Assembly: GCA_946497585.1 (NCBI GenBank)
Contig: CAMMLF010000036.1
Location: forward strand, 1-13,658
Direction: 5' to 3'
DNA length: 13,658 nucleotides
Source of the DNA: an uncultured Clostridium sp.
GTDB taxonomy: Bacteria > Bacillota > Clostridia > TANB77 > CAG-508
Shown here: piece after piece, positions 6,822 through 13,404 of the stretch
Position numbering within the stretch: the first letter of the stretch is position 1
How the letters are laid out: every line of letters begins with the position of its first letter
Position numbers and translations under genes: made by a program
The notes under the pieces: generated by a model
Told to the model about the DNA's origin: nothing
Databases searched by the model: none
What the model saw: only the letters and a program-made list of their open reading frames with translations

Positions 6822-7598
6822 TTATTCTTCTGAAGTTTCTTCATTTTGAGCAACTTCTTCCATACTCATTTCTTCGCTTTCTTCTACTGGTTGCTCTTCT
6901 TCAGATTCTAAGCTTTCGCCTTGTTTTCCTTCAATAACTGCATTTGCTAATACGTCTGTAACTAATTTTACAGCACGGATTGCATCATCATTACCTGGAA
7001 TAACGTAGTCAACATCATTTGGGTCACAGTTTGTATCTACTAATCCAACTAAAGGAATATTTAATTTTCTAGCTTCTTGAACAGCTATATGTTCCTTTTT
7101 AGGGTCTACTACGAATATAACGTCTGGAATTTGTGTCATTTCTTTAATTCCGCCTAAGTTCTTTTCTAGTTTATCCATTTCTTTCTTTAATAGGATAACT
7201 TCTTTTTTAGGTAGAACTTCGAATGTTCCATCTTCTTGCATTTTTTCTAATTCTGCTAATCTTTCAATTCTTTTTCTGATAGTTTTGAAGTTTGTTAATG
7301 TTCCTCCTAACCATCTTTCATTTACGTAGAACATTCCGCTTTTTTCAGCTGCTTCTTTAACACATTCTTGTGCTTGTTTTTTTGTTCCTACGAATAAAAT
7401 TGTTTTTCCTTCTTCTGCTTGTTCTTTGATGAATGCATATGCCTCATCTAATTTTTTTGATGTTTTTTGTAAATCGATGATATGGATACCATTTCTAGCT
7501 TGGAATATATATTCAGCCATTCTTGGGTCCCATCTTCTTGTTTGGTGTCCAAAATGCACACCTGCTTCTAGTAATTGTTTCATTGCAACTACTGCCAT
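6822..7598 (-). CDS. rpsB: 30S ribosomal protein S2
   Basis: S2 binds the 30S subunit between head and body and is needed for S1 or mRNA docking. The 258-residue product begins AVVAMKQLLEAGVHFGHQTRRW, the standard S2 start, and shows RNGIHIIDLQKT, FVGTKKQAQECV, NERWLGGTLTNF and DVIFVVDPKKEHIAVQEA in order. The last 35 or so residues form a very acidic Glu/Ser-rich tail, a common but variable trait of S2. AAAGGAGG precedes the ATG. A leader of about 100 bases runs from the promoter near 7706-7734; it carries an additional GGAGG-like site about 18 bases before the main ribosome site. Cotranscribed with tsf. Stop codon TAA. Confidence 0.98.
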   Translation of the reverse strand: MAVVAMKQLLEAGVHFGHQTRRWDPRMAEYIFQARNGIHIIDLQKTSKKLDEAYAFIKEQAEEGKTILFVGTKKQAQECVKEAAEKSGMFYVNERWLGGTLTNFKTIRKRIERLAELEKMQEDGTFEVLPKKEVILLKKEMDKLEKNLGGIKEMTQIPDVIFVVDPKKEHIAVQEARKLNIPLVGLVDTNCDPNDVDYVIPGNDDAIRAVKLVTDVLANAVIEGKQGESLESEEEQPVEESEEMSMEEVAQNEETSEE

Positions 7599-7705
7599 TT
7601 TAAATTCCTCCTTTTAGTTTTGTTCCTCCACAAACTTCAACATTTAAAATTACCTTTTGGCACTATTTTAAACTCCATTTGTGTGTGTATTTTTCAACGT
7701 ATATT

Positions 7706-7734
7706 ATTATATCAAAGAAAAAGCCTTTTGACAA
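7706..7734 (-). promoter_or_regulatory. Sigma-A promoter of rpsB-tsf
   Basis: Minus strand: -35 TTGTCA (7729-7734), 17 bases, perfect -10 TATAAT (7706-7711); start near 7699, about 100 bases before rpsB. The -35 box sits in the loop and edge of the hairpin at 7721-7739. Confidence 0.8.
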
Positions 7735-7744
7735 GGCTTTTTTT
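7718..7744 (+). terminator. Terminator-like hairpin overlapping the rpsB promoter
   Basis: AAGCCTT (7721-7727) and AAGGCTT (7733-7739) pair around TTGAC and are followed on the plus strand by a run of seven T. As a plus-strand terminator it would stop antisense transcription entering from the rpsB side; as minus-strand DNA it carries the rpsB -35 box. No plus-strand gene ends here, so its role is uncertain. Confidence 0.45.
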
Positions 7745-7753
7745 GAAATTTTT

Positions 7754-7831
7754 TACAATGGGGACAGTCCTTTTTGTAAAATATTTTACGTTTTGCTCCG
7801 TCCTCAAAGTAAAATATTACAAAAATGTAAC
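7754..7831. repeat. REP/MITE-like inverted-repeat element
   Basis: TGGGGACAG (about 7759-7767) faces CCGTCCTCA (about 7798-7806) as an imperfect inverted repeat. Next to them GTAAAATATTTTAC (7776-7789, a perfect palindrome) faces GTAAAATATTAC (7809-7820), each flanked by T5 or A5. GGGGACAGTCC followed by a T run resembles ends of REP-like elements linked to IS200-type transposases in Bacillota; that resemblance is from memory. No transposase is present. Confidence 0.4.
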
Positions 7832-7852
7832 ATTAACTTAATAATTCTGTAA

Positions 7853-7881
7853 TTTATATTTGCACTATATGGTGCTATAAT
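7853..7881 (+). promoter_or_regulatory. Extended -10 promoter of the HExxH protein gene
   Basis: Plus strand: TGC plus a perfect TATAAT (7873-7881) form an extended -10; a weak -35 TTTATA (7853-7858) lies 17 bases upstream. Between them GCAC-TATATG-GTGC (7862-7875) is a near-palindrome abutting the -10 and could be an operator. The start would be near 7888, leaving a leader of only about 24 bases. Confidence 0.6.
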
Positions 7882-7911
7882 GTAAGTAATTAAACTAAGG
7901 AGAAGTATTTT

Positions 7912-9006
7912 ATGGATACATTCAATTCAGATTTAGAAAAGGAAGGCATTAAAGTTATATGTCCAATTAGCACTTTAAATGTAAATGAAATTGCAACTTA
8001 TGTTGCTAGGCTTTTGTGCTCTAAAATGCCTGAATTAAAATTAAAATATAATACTGTATTTATGAGCATTGCAAGACTTCCAATGTATATTGCAGAAATG
8101 CCACAAGGACAGTCTGACGCTTGCTATTATTATAAAAATTCATCTATTTATTTTAGAAAAGGTCTTACTTTTGATAAAATTAAGAAACTTGCTGTTCATG
8201 AGTGTATTCACCATCTTCAAGAAGTAAAAGACGCAAAAGGAAATTTAAAAAAGTTAGGTCTTTGTACTTATGTTGGTAATAAGGCTTATGGTGAAGCTTT
8301 AAATGAAGGTGCTGTTCAACTTATTTCATCATATTTAACTGGTGAAAAATCTGACGTTGTTAAATATTATGATATCACACTTCCTACAGATAGTCCTTCA
8401 TATTATCCTTTAGTTTGCAATTTAGTTAAACAAATTGGTTATGTTTCAAACTTTGCTACTATGTTTGATAGTACTATTTTTGCTAACACAGCCTTCTATG
8501 ACAGATTTATTGCTGCTTGTGGTGAAGATGAAGCATATAAAGTTCAACAAAATTTAGATAAAATAGTTTCTTATGAAGGTAAAATTGCAGAACTAAATAG
8601 CAAAATTCAAACTGAAGATTTACCTTATAAAAAGTTTAAGGCTTGTACAGATAAAATAAATGATTACAAAAATAAAATTAAAAAGACATTTTTCTCTACA
8701 CAAAATTTGATATTTACATCTTTCTTTGATAGAGAGACAAAAAATTTGTTATCTATTACAAGAATTGAAGAATATAGAAAATATTTATATAGTTTTAAAA
8801 ACTTAATTGGATTGACTGATAATTATTCATTCTTTAATGAATTTTATATTCAAAAAATGAATGAATTAGACAATAGATATGAAGCTATAGTAAATAACAA
8901 AGCATTGGCAATTGTTCCTCGTTCAAAAGTTAGTATTTTCTTTCATTCTATTAAAAACTGGTTTGCTGGAAATGCTAATGAGTATGAACGTCAAAGCAAT
9001 AAATAA
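7912..9006 (+). CDS. Orphan protein with HExxH zinc-metalloprotease motif
   Basis: I do not recognise the family. The 364-residue protein has no signal peptide or membrane helix, so it is probably cytoplasmic. HECIHH at residues 96-101 gives HExxH, the zinc and catalytic motif of gluzincin and related peptidases. About 31 residues later GEALNEGAVQLIS (127-139) offers Glu132 in a NEG context, the usual place of the third zinc ligand. The segment before the motif (YYYKNSSIYFRKGLTFDKIKKLAVHE) resembles the strand-helix entry of such domains. The second half (from about 205) is helical and lysine-rich with a coiled-coil-like run at 209-260; no domain is recognised there. AAGGAGA eight bases before the ATG fixes the start. 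It is the only plus-strand gene, has its own promoter and terminator, and is flanked by repeat-like sequence. Activity is inferred from the motif alone. Confidence 0.75.
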   Translation: MDTFNSDLEKEGIKVICPISTLNVNEIATYVARLLCSKMPELKLKYNTVFMSIARLPMYIAEMPQGQSDACYYYKNSSIYFRKGLTFDKIKKLAVHECIHHLQEVKDAKGNLKKLGLCTYVGNKAYGEALNEGAVQLISSYLTGEKSDVVKYYDITLPTDSPSYYPLVCNLVKQIGYVSNFATMFDSTIFANTAFYDRFIAACGEDEAYKVQQNLDKIVSYEGKIAELNSKIQTEDLPYKKFKACTDKINDYKNKIKKTFFSTQNLIFTSFFDRETKNLLSITRIEEYRKYLYSFKNLIGLTDNYSFFNEFYIQKMNELDNRYEAIVNNKALAIVPRSKVSIFFHSIKNWFAGNANEYERQSNK

Positions 9007-9081
9007 ACATTGTTTCATTTTATAATGAATTTTTGATTTATTAATTTCTTGTAAAGTAAAAATTTCCTCAAAATGCGCTAT

Positions 9082-9101
9082 TATAGAATTTTAATTCTAT
9101 A
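9082..9101. other. Small AT-rich hairpin after the HExxH gene
   Basis: TATAGAATT (9082-9090) and AATTCTATA (9093-9101) form a perfect 9-bp inverted repeat with a two-base centre, just ahead of the shared terminator. It may simply add to the 3' end structure of the plus-strand transcript. Confidence 0.35.
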
Positions 9102-9103
9102 GC

Positions 9104-9142
9104 AAAAAGCAATAAAAGTATGAAACCTTTTATTGCTTTTTT
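9104..9142. terminator. Bidirectional terminator between convergent genes
   Basis: AGCAATAAAAG (9108-9118) pairs with CTTTTATTGCT (9127-9137), 11 bp with an 8-base loop. The stem is flanked by A4-5 on the left and T6 on the right, so it can terminate both the plus-strand HExxH gene and the minus-strand GltD-like operon. Confidence 0.8.
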
Positions 9143-9222
9143 GTTTTATTTGTTTCAATTTATAACAAGCTATATGTTCTAAAACAGTTCTGTCTTTTCT
9201 TTGCCACTGCGAAAATATTTTA

Positions 9223-10581
9223 CTATTTTAGTTTTTCTATTATCTCCAAAGCTACATCTCTTCCACTTCTAGCAGCCCATGCAACAGTCTGCTTATTACC
9301 AGCTATGTCGCCTATAGCATAAACATTTTTAATTGATGTTTTCTTTTCTTCATCTGTGTTTACGTATCTCCATTTGTTCTTTTCAAATCCTGCAATGTCT
9401 TTTTCTTCTGGCTTTGAACCTACTGCCATTACAACATAGTCCATTCTCATTCTGTAATTACTGCCTTCTATATTTACTGGTGAAAGTCTTGTTTCTCCTT
9501 CTTTTTGTACAAGTTTAGTTTTTATGCATTCTATTTCTTCTACTTTTCCGCTTCCCATTATTTTTGTAATATTATTTTGGAATAAAAATTCTATACCTTC
9601 TTTTTTGGCATCTTCTATTTCTTTTCTCTCAGCCGGCATTTGCTCTTCTGCTCTTCTATAAATTACAAATACTTTTTTAGCACCTAATCTTGCAATTGTT
9701 CTTGCAGTATCCATAGCAACATTTCCACCGCCACTAACTGCAACTATTTTTCCTTTAAAGTCTGGATAGTTTTTATTTTCTAGTAATTCATTTCCACCAT
9801 ATACACCTTCTAAATCTTCACCTGGAATATTCATTTTACTAGAAACATTTGCTCCTATTGCTAAGATTGTTGCATCGTATTTTGAGGCTATGCTTTCTAT
9901 TGAAATTTTAGTTTTTTCTTGTTCTTTTAGTTTTCCTTCTATGTTATTTGTTTTTTTATCCTGTCTCTCTTGATTATTGGTTGTATCTGTTATTTCTTGA
10001 TTGTTATTTGTCATAACTTCTACATTATATTTCACATTAATCCCAAGGCTTAATATTGAATTTACAGTTTTTTTCAAAACTTTAGGATCTAGCCTAAATT
10101 CAGGTATTCCGTGTTCTAAGATTCCGCCTAAGCTATTATGCTTTTCATATATTGTTATATTTGCTCCTGCTTTTGCTAAGAAATAACTTGCAGTTAGTCC
10201 TGCAGGTCCGCCACCAATAACTGCTATATTTTTTCCTTTTAATTCTTCTGTTTTTTCTATATTTTTTATTAAATTATGCTCTAATCCATAGTCTGATATA
10301 TATGCTTCTATATCTCCAATTTGTACACTCTCGCCTTTTATACCACGCACACAACTTCCCATACATTGTTTATAATGAGGACAAATTCTTCCACATACGC
10401 TTCCTAAGATACTTGTTTTTAGCAACGTGTAGTACGCCTCTTCCATATTTCCTTCTTTGACTAATCTTATAAATGTTGGTATGTCATTATTTAAAGGACA
10501 ACCTTTATTGCTACAAGGTTTTACTTTACAATTTAAACAATAATTTACTTTTTCTTGCATTTCTTTACTTAGTGCTTCCAT
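9223..10581 (-). CDS. GltD-like Fe-S flavoprotein, NAD(P)H oxidoreductase
   Basis: Members of this family carry electrons between NAD(P)H, FAD and [4Fe-4S] clusters: the glutamate synthase small subunit, the large subunit of NfnAB transhydrogenase and SudA-like proteins. The 452-residue product has the cysteine-rich N-terminal domain (Cys15, 18, 23, 28 and Cys63, 67, 73, 77), the FAD site GGGPAGL (123-129), the NAD(P)H site GGGNVAMD (284-291) and the FAD-closing YAIGDIAG (421-428). Between the FAD and NAD(P)H parts lies a Asn/Gln/Lys/Thr-rich insert at about 190-226 that looks foreign to the fold. There is no large glutamate synthase gene nearby, so the partner and true reaction are open. It overlaps the UDG gene by 17 bases, with its AGGAGA inside that gene, so translation is probably coupled. 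Confidence 0.88.
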   Translation of the reverse strand: MEALSKEMQEKVNYCLNCKVKPCSNKGCPLNNDIPTFIRLVKEGNMEEAYYTLLKTSILGSVCGRICPHYKQCMGSCVRGIKGESVQIGDIEAYISDYGLEHNLIKNIEKTEELKGKNIAVIGGGPAGLTASYFLAKAGANITIYEKHNSLGGILEHGIPEFRLDPKVLKKTVNSILSLGINVKYNVEVMTNNNQEITDTTNNQERQDKKTNNIEGKLKEQEKTKISIESIASKYDATILAIGANVSSKMNIPGEDLEGVYGGNELLENKNYPDFKGKIVAVSGGGNVAMDTARTIARLGAKKVFVIYRRAEEQMPAERKEIEDAKKEGIEFLFQNNITKIMGSGKVEEIECIKTKLVQKEGETRLSPVNIEGSNYRMRMDYVVMAVGSKPEEKDIAGFEKNKWRYVNTDEEKKTSIKNVYAIGDIAGNKQTVAWAARSGRDVALEIIEKLK

Positions 10582-11146
10582 TTATTTCTCCTCTCATCTC
10601 ATCATATTTTTTCATTACTAATTTTAGGTCTTTCCAAAACTCTATCTTTTTGTTTTCATCTCTAAGTAAAGCTGCTGGATGCCAAGTTGGCATATATAGT
10701 ATGCCTTTTCTTTCTATCCATTTTCCTCTACTAGATGTAATTCCATATTCTTTTCCTAATATATTTTTAAGAGCAGTGCTACCAAGTAAAACTATTATTT
10801 TCGGTTTTACTAATACAACTTGATTTCTTAAATAATCTAAACATGCTTCAGCTTCATCAGCTTCTGGCACTCTATTTTGAGGTGGTCTGCATTTTACTAC
10901 ATTTGCAATGTATAACTCATCTCTATTTATTCCTAGCCCTTCAAATGCTTTATTCATAAGCTGTCCAGCTTTTCCTACAAAAGGTATTCCTTGCTTATCT
11001 TCGTCTGCCCCAGGACCTTCTCCAATAAGCATAATGTCTGCATCTTTATTTCCACATCCAAATACTATATTTGTTCTTTGCATGCATAATTTACATTTCT
11101 TACAACCTTTAATACTGTCTTCTAATTCTTCCCAATTTTCTTTCAT
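10565..11146 (-). CDS. Family 4 (Fe-S) uracil-DNA glycosylase
   Basis: Type 4 UDG removes uracil from DNA, from deaminated cytosine or misincorporated dUMP, starting base excision repair. The 193-residue length is typical. Motif A reads GEGPGADED (42-50), with Glu43 in the type 4 pattern; motif B reads HPAALLR (156-162). The four cluster cysteines fit Cys15, Cys18, Cys86 (KCRPP) and Cys102. Cys21 and Cys31 are extra. AAGGAAG precedes the ATG. The gene lies 13 bases after the S66 peptidase gene and overlaps the GltD-like gene by 17 bases, so the three form an operon. In type 4 UDGs the cluster is structural; no functional link to the flavoprotein is known to me. Confidence 0.92.
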   Translation of the reverse strand: MKENWEELEDSIKGCKKCKLCMQRTNIVFGCGNKDADIMLIGEGPGADEDKQGIPFVGKAGQLMNKAFEGLGINRDELYIANVVKCRPPQNRVPEADEAEACLDYLRNQVVLVKPKIIVLLGSTALKNILGKEYGITSSRGKWIERKGILYMPTWHPAALLRDENKKIEFWKDLKLVMKKYDEMRGEINGSTK

Positions 11147-11159
11147 TACTTGCTTCCTT

Positions 11160-12059
11160 CTATTTTAAGTAATCCTCTACCAACTTTATTTTTCCATCTT
11201 TTATTTCTGCTTTAACTCCCAAAGGTATTGTAATTTTTCTTTCTATATGTCCAAAATTATCTGATTTTATTATTGGAATGTTTAAGTTCATATCTTCTAT
11301 TGTATCCATTAAGATTTTTTCAATAGCTACGTCTCCCTCATAATTTCCAAGCCATATGCCACTTACTTTGTTAAATACGCCTTTCTGTCTAAGTCTATAT
11401 AAATAATTACTTACCATTGCTGATGGAGATTCAAAACTAAATTCTTCTAAAAATAGTATTTTGTTTGTAAAATCTATTTCATCTATTAAACCTGTTGTTA
11501 AAGATAAATTTCCACCAACTAGCTCACCTACTGCTTGTCCTTCTTTTATCATTCTAAATTCTGAGTCATCTGTTGCTAAATCATAATAATTGCTTTCTAG
11601 TCTTTTTAACATTTCATTAAGTAAATAGTAGTTTGTATCTGGAGCATTTAATGATTTAAAATTTGGTCCAATAAAGCCTATGTTATCTGTTTTTTCGTGA
11701 ATGTAGTTTATATATGATGTTGAGTCACTATAACCACATATAATTTTGTTATTTGATTTTATTGTGTTTAAATCTAAGTATTCATAAACACTATTTGAAT
11801 TGAATCCACCTTTTAATGACATTATGGCATTTATATTTTTATTTGCATACATTTCATTAATATCTTCTGCTTTTTCCTTAGCTGTTGCTCCATATCCAGT
11901 TGTATTTTTATATATGTTTTTGCCAAATACAACATTATATCCTCTTTCTTTTAGAAGTCTTTCTGCTTCTTTTATTTCTGGTATGTCTTCGTCATTTACT
12001 TTATCTGATGGACATACAACTCCTATTGTATCTCCTTTTTTTAATTTGCTTGCAAGCAT
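11160..12059 (-). CDS. S66 family peptidase, LD-carboxypeptidase/MccF-like
   Basis: S66 serine peptidases include LdcA, which trims the terminal D-Ala from tetrapeptide muropeptides in cell-wall recycling, and MccF, which cleaves microcin C-type aminoacyl nucleotides. The 299-residue product starts with KKGDTIGVVCPSDKV, a standard opening. The catalytic set can be placed: Ser111 in GYSDST (nucleophile), His271 in GHIERKITIPLG, and Glu205 or Glu206 in LFLEEFSFE. Other landmarks are SLKGGFNSN (81-89) and GELVGGNLSL (178-187). No signal peptide, so cytoplasmic. AAGGAGA precedes the ATG; a good promoter lies about 35 bases upstream. Wall recycling fits with PgeF upstream, but MccF-like self-protection cannot be excluded from sequence. 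Confidence 0.9.
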   Translation of the reverse strand: MLASKLKKGDTIGVVCPSDKVNDEDIPEIKEAERLLKERGYNVVFGKNIYKNTTGYGATAKEKAEDINEMYANKNINAIMSLKGGFNSNSVYEYLDLNTIKSNNKIICGYSDSTSYINYIHEKTDNIGFIGPNFKSLNAPDTNYYLLNEMLKRLESNYYDLATDDSEFRMIKEGQAVGELVGGNLSLTTGLIDEIDFTNKILFLEEFSFESPSAMVSNYLYRLRQKGVFNKVSGIWLGNYEGDVAIEKILMDTIEDMNLNIPIIKSDNFGHIERKITIPLGVKAEIKDGKIKLVEDYLK

Positions 12060-12090
12060 TATTTTTCTCCTTACTTTTATTCTATTGCCT

Positions 12091-12119
12091 ATTCTATATT
12101 ATTTTTAAATAAAAGTCAA
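12091..12119 (-). promoter_or_regulatory. Sigma-A promoter of the S66 peptidase-UDG-GltD-like operon
   Basis: Minus strand: -35 TTGACT (12114-12119), 17 bases, -10 TAGAAT (12091-12096). Start near 12084, about 25 bases before the S66 gene. It lies directly downstream of the terminator at 12131-12154, so this operon is transcribed separately from pgeF. Confidence 0.7.
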
Positions 12120-12130
12120 AGAAATTGCAT

Positions 12131-12154
12131 AGAAAAAAGTAGCCAAATGGCTAC
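12131..12154 (-). terminator. Rho-independent terminator downstream of pgeF
   Basis: On the minus strand GTAGCC pairs with GGCTAC (12149-12154 and 12139-12144) around ATTT and is followed by TTTTTTC. It ends transcription from pgeF through the hairpin region and lies just before the next promoter. Confidence 0.8.
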
Positions 12155-12180
12155 CGTTTGCTCCACCTAATTTCTAATTA

Positions 12181-12267
12181 TTATATTAATCTTAAAATTT
12201 GATCTTTATTCATTACATCAGTATTATAATATTTTCCATCTTCAAGTGGTAACAATTTGTTACCACT
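12181..12267 (-). pseudogene. Possible remnant of a BRO/DinD-like phage antirepressor gene
   Basis: The minus strand reads KLLPLEDGKYYNTDV followed by MNKDQILRLI and a stop. From memory this resembles the segment of BRO-N/DinD-type antirepressors that reads roughly KLLAEDGKYYNTDVADTEQILRLIQSIPS; here the sequence ends just before QSIPS. It has no usable start: a stop codon sits at 12268-12270 and no ribosome site is seen. The same frame continues beyond that stop as WSDESDQFHYPRK. It would be the scar of a lost phage gene. The match is short and unverified. Confidence 0.35.
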
Positions 12268-12268
12268 T
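12244..12268. repeat. Perfect 11-bp inverted repeat downstream of pgeF
   Basis: AAGTGGTAACA (12244-12254) pairs exactly with TGTTACCACTT (12258-12268) across three bases. No U tract follows on either strand. It is the middle one of three hairpins in the 267-bp gap between pgeF and the S66 gene. Confidence 0.6.
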
Positions 12269-12284
12269 TACTTTCTTGGATAAT

Positions 12285-12314
12285 GAAATTGGTCAGATTC
12301 ATCTGACCAATTTC
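12285..12314. repeat. Perfect 14-bp inverted repeat downstream of pgeF
   Basis: GAAATTGGTCAGAT (12285-12298) pairs exactly with ATCTGACCAATTTC (12301-12314) with two central bases. It begins about 12 bases after the pgeF stop on the minus strand. There is no U tract, so it may protect the 3' end of the pgeF message, mark a recombination scar or act as a binding site. Confidence 0.6.
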
Positions 12315-12326
12315 CAGATTCATATT

Positions 12327-13262
12327 TTATTTCAAATACATTATCCCTGTATTTACTTCGTAATTAATGCCTTCTGCTCTTCTAGAATGAAACATATCCT
12401 TGTTGCATACTGTACATAAATTGCAATCATATATATTTTCTTCTAGTATTCCTTTTTCTTTTAACATTATTTTGTTAATTAAAGTTGTATCTATTCTATA
12501 TTGCTTGCCCTTTTCATTATGCATGTTTGTTTCTTCTATTACATTGTAATTTTTGCAAATATCCGTAAAAGTCTTTTCAAAAATTTCTTTTACGTCATCA
12601 TTTACTAAAAAGCATTCTTTTCTAATATGTGGTCCTATAAAACATAATATGTTTTTTGGATTACATCCCATTTGTTTTACTAACATATCTATAGCTTTAG
12701 CACCTATTTTCTTAGTTGTTCCAGGCCATCCAGAATGTATATTTCCTATTACATTCTTTATAGGGTCATAAAAGAATAGAGGTGTACAATCTGCAAATGT
12801 TGTTGCTAAAATTGCACATTTAACATTGGTAATCAAACCATCTATATCTCTTAATTTGTAAAAAAGATTTGTTACTAAGTTTGAGTCTACAATGTCTAAA
12901 CTATCTTTTGTGGTAAAATTATCTTGATTGTTTAAGACTTTCTCTTTATCAGTTAATCTTTTTTCTTTTATACAATTATTTTTATCATCTATTATATCTT
13001 TTTCTTCAATAATTCTAATATTATCAGTATGTTCTTGTTTCGGCAATATTATTTTTCTTTTATCTATATTTAAACTTTGTGCAATTTTATCAAATTTAGT
13101 TAGTCTAACATCTACAATTGAATTTTCTTTTAAATCATATTTAAAGCCATTATCATATGCTTTTAATGAATATACTAGTTCTACTTTATCCTTAAATTCA
13201 TCTAATTTTTTGAATTTAAGTAATTGTGTTTTTCCATCGTCTACAATATAGTAATTATCCAT
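12327..13262 (-). CDS. pgeF: PgeF/YfiH family protein (peptidoglycan editing factor)
   Basis: This family (formerly DUF152, multicopper polyphenol oxidase-like) includes E. coli PgeF, which removes wrongly added L-Ser from UDP-MurNAc, and relatives with purine nucleoside activity. The 311-residue product carries the metal-binding set: His78 in KQEHTD, Cys159 in FADCTPLFFYDP, and His176 in NIHSGWPGT. DIDGLIT (139-145) and CNLCTVCNKDMFHSRR (280-295) are the other family marks. The loop HSGWPGT differs from the usual HAGWRGT. A poorly conserved, hydrophilic stretch at about 86-135 (Lys, Asp, Asn-rich) lies between the first ligand and DIDGL and makes it longer than the usual 240-280 residues. 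AAAGGA precedes the ATG; its promoter is at 13298-13326. It stands behind the rRNA operon on the same strand. Confidence 0.9.
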   Translation of the reverse strand: MDNYYIVDDGKTQLLKFKKLDEFKDKVELVYSLKAYDNGFKYDLKENSIVDVRLTKFDKIAQSLNIDKRKIILPKQEHTDNIRIIEEKDIIDDKNNCIKEKRLTDKEKVLNNQDNFTTKDSLDIVDSNLVTNLFYKLRDIDGLITNVKCAILATTFADCTPLFFYDPIKNVIGNIHSGWPGTTKKIGAKAIDMLVKQMGCNPKNILCFIGPHIRKECFLVNDDVKEIFEKTFTDICKNYNVIEETNMHNEKGKQYRIDTTLINKIMLKEKGILEENIYDCNLCTVCNKDMFHSRRAEGINYEVNTGIMYLK

Positions 13263-13297
13263 TATGCTTTCCTTTCTATTATTAATATCTATTTACT

Positions 13298-13326
13298 ATT
13301 TTATCTTATTTATATTTTAAAGTAAA
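13298..13326 (-). promoter_or_regulatory. Sigma-A promoter of pgeF
   Basis: Minus strand: -35 TTTACT (13321-13326), 17 bases, -10 TAAAAT (13298-13303). The start near 13291 leaves a leader of about 28 bases. Confidence 0.6.
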
Positions 13327-13353
13327 GGAAAATATGTGGTTATATTGATTTTA

Positions 13354-13404
13354 AATAGACATATATAATATAAATCTAGTTAATTTATATTATATATGTC
13401 TATT
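13354..13404. repeat. Perfect 22-bp AT-rich inverted repeat between 5S rRNA and pgeF
   Basis: 13354-13375 is the exact reverse complement of 13383-13404, with a 7-base centre CTAGTTA. It lies about 50 bases after the 5S rRNA on the minus strand. The arms contain AATAGAC and TATATAAT. No long U tract follows, so it is an atypical rRNA terminator; a palindromic mobile scrap, cruciform or binding site is also possible. Confidence 0.65.
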
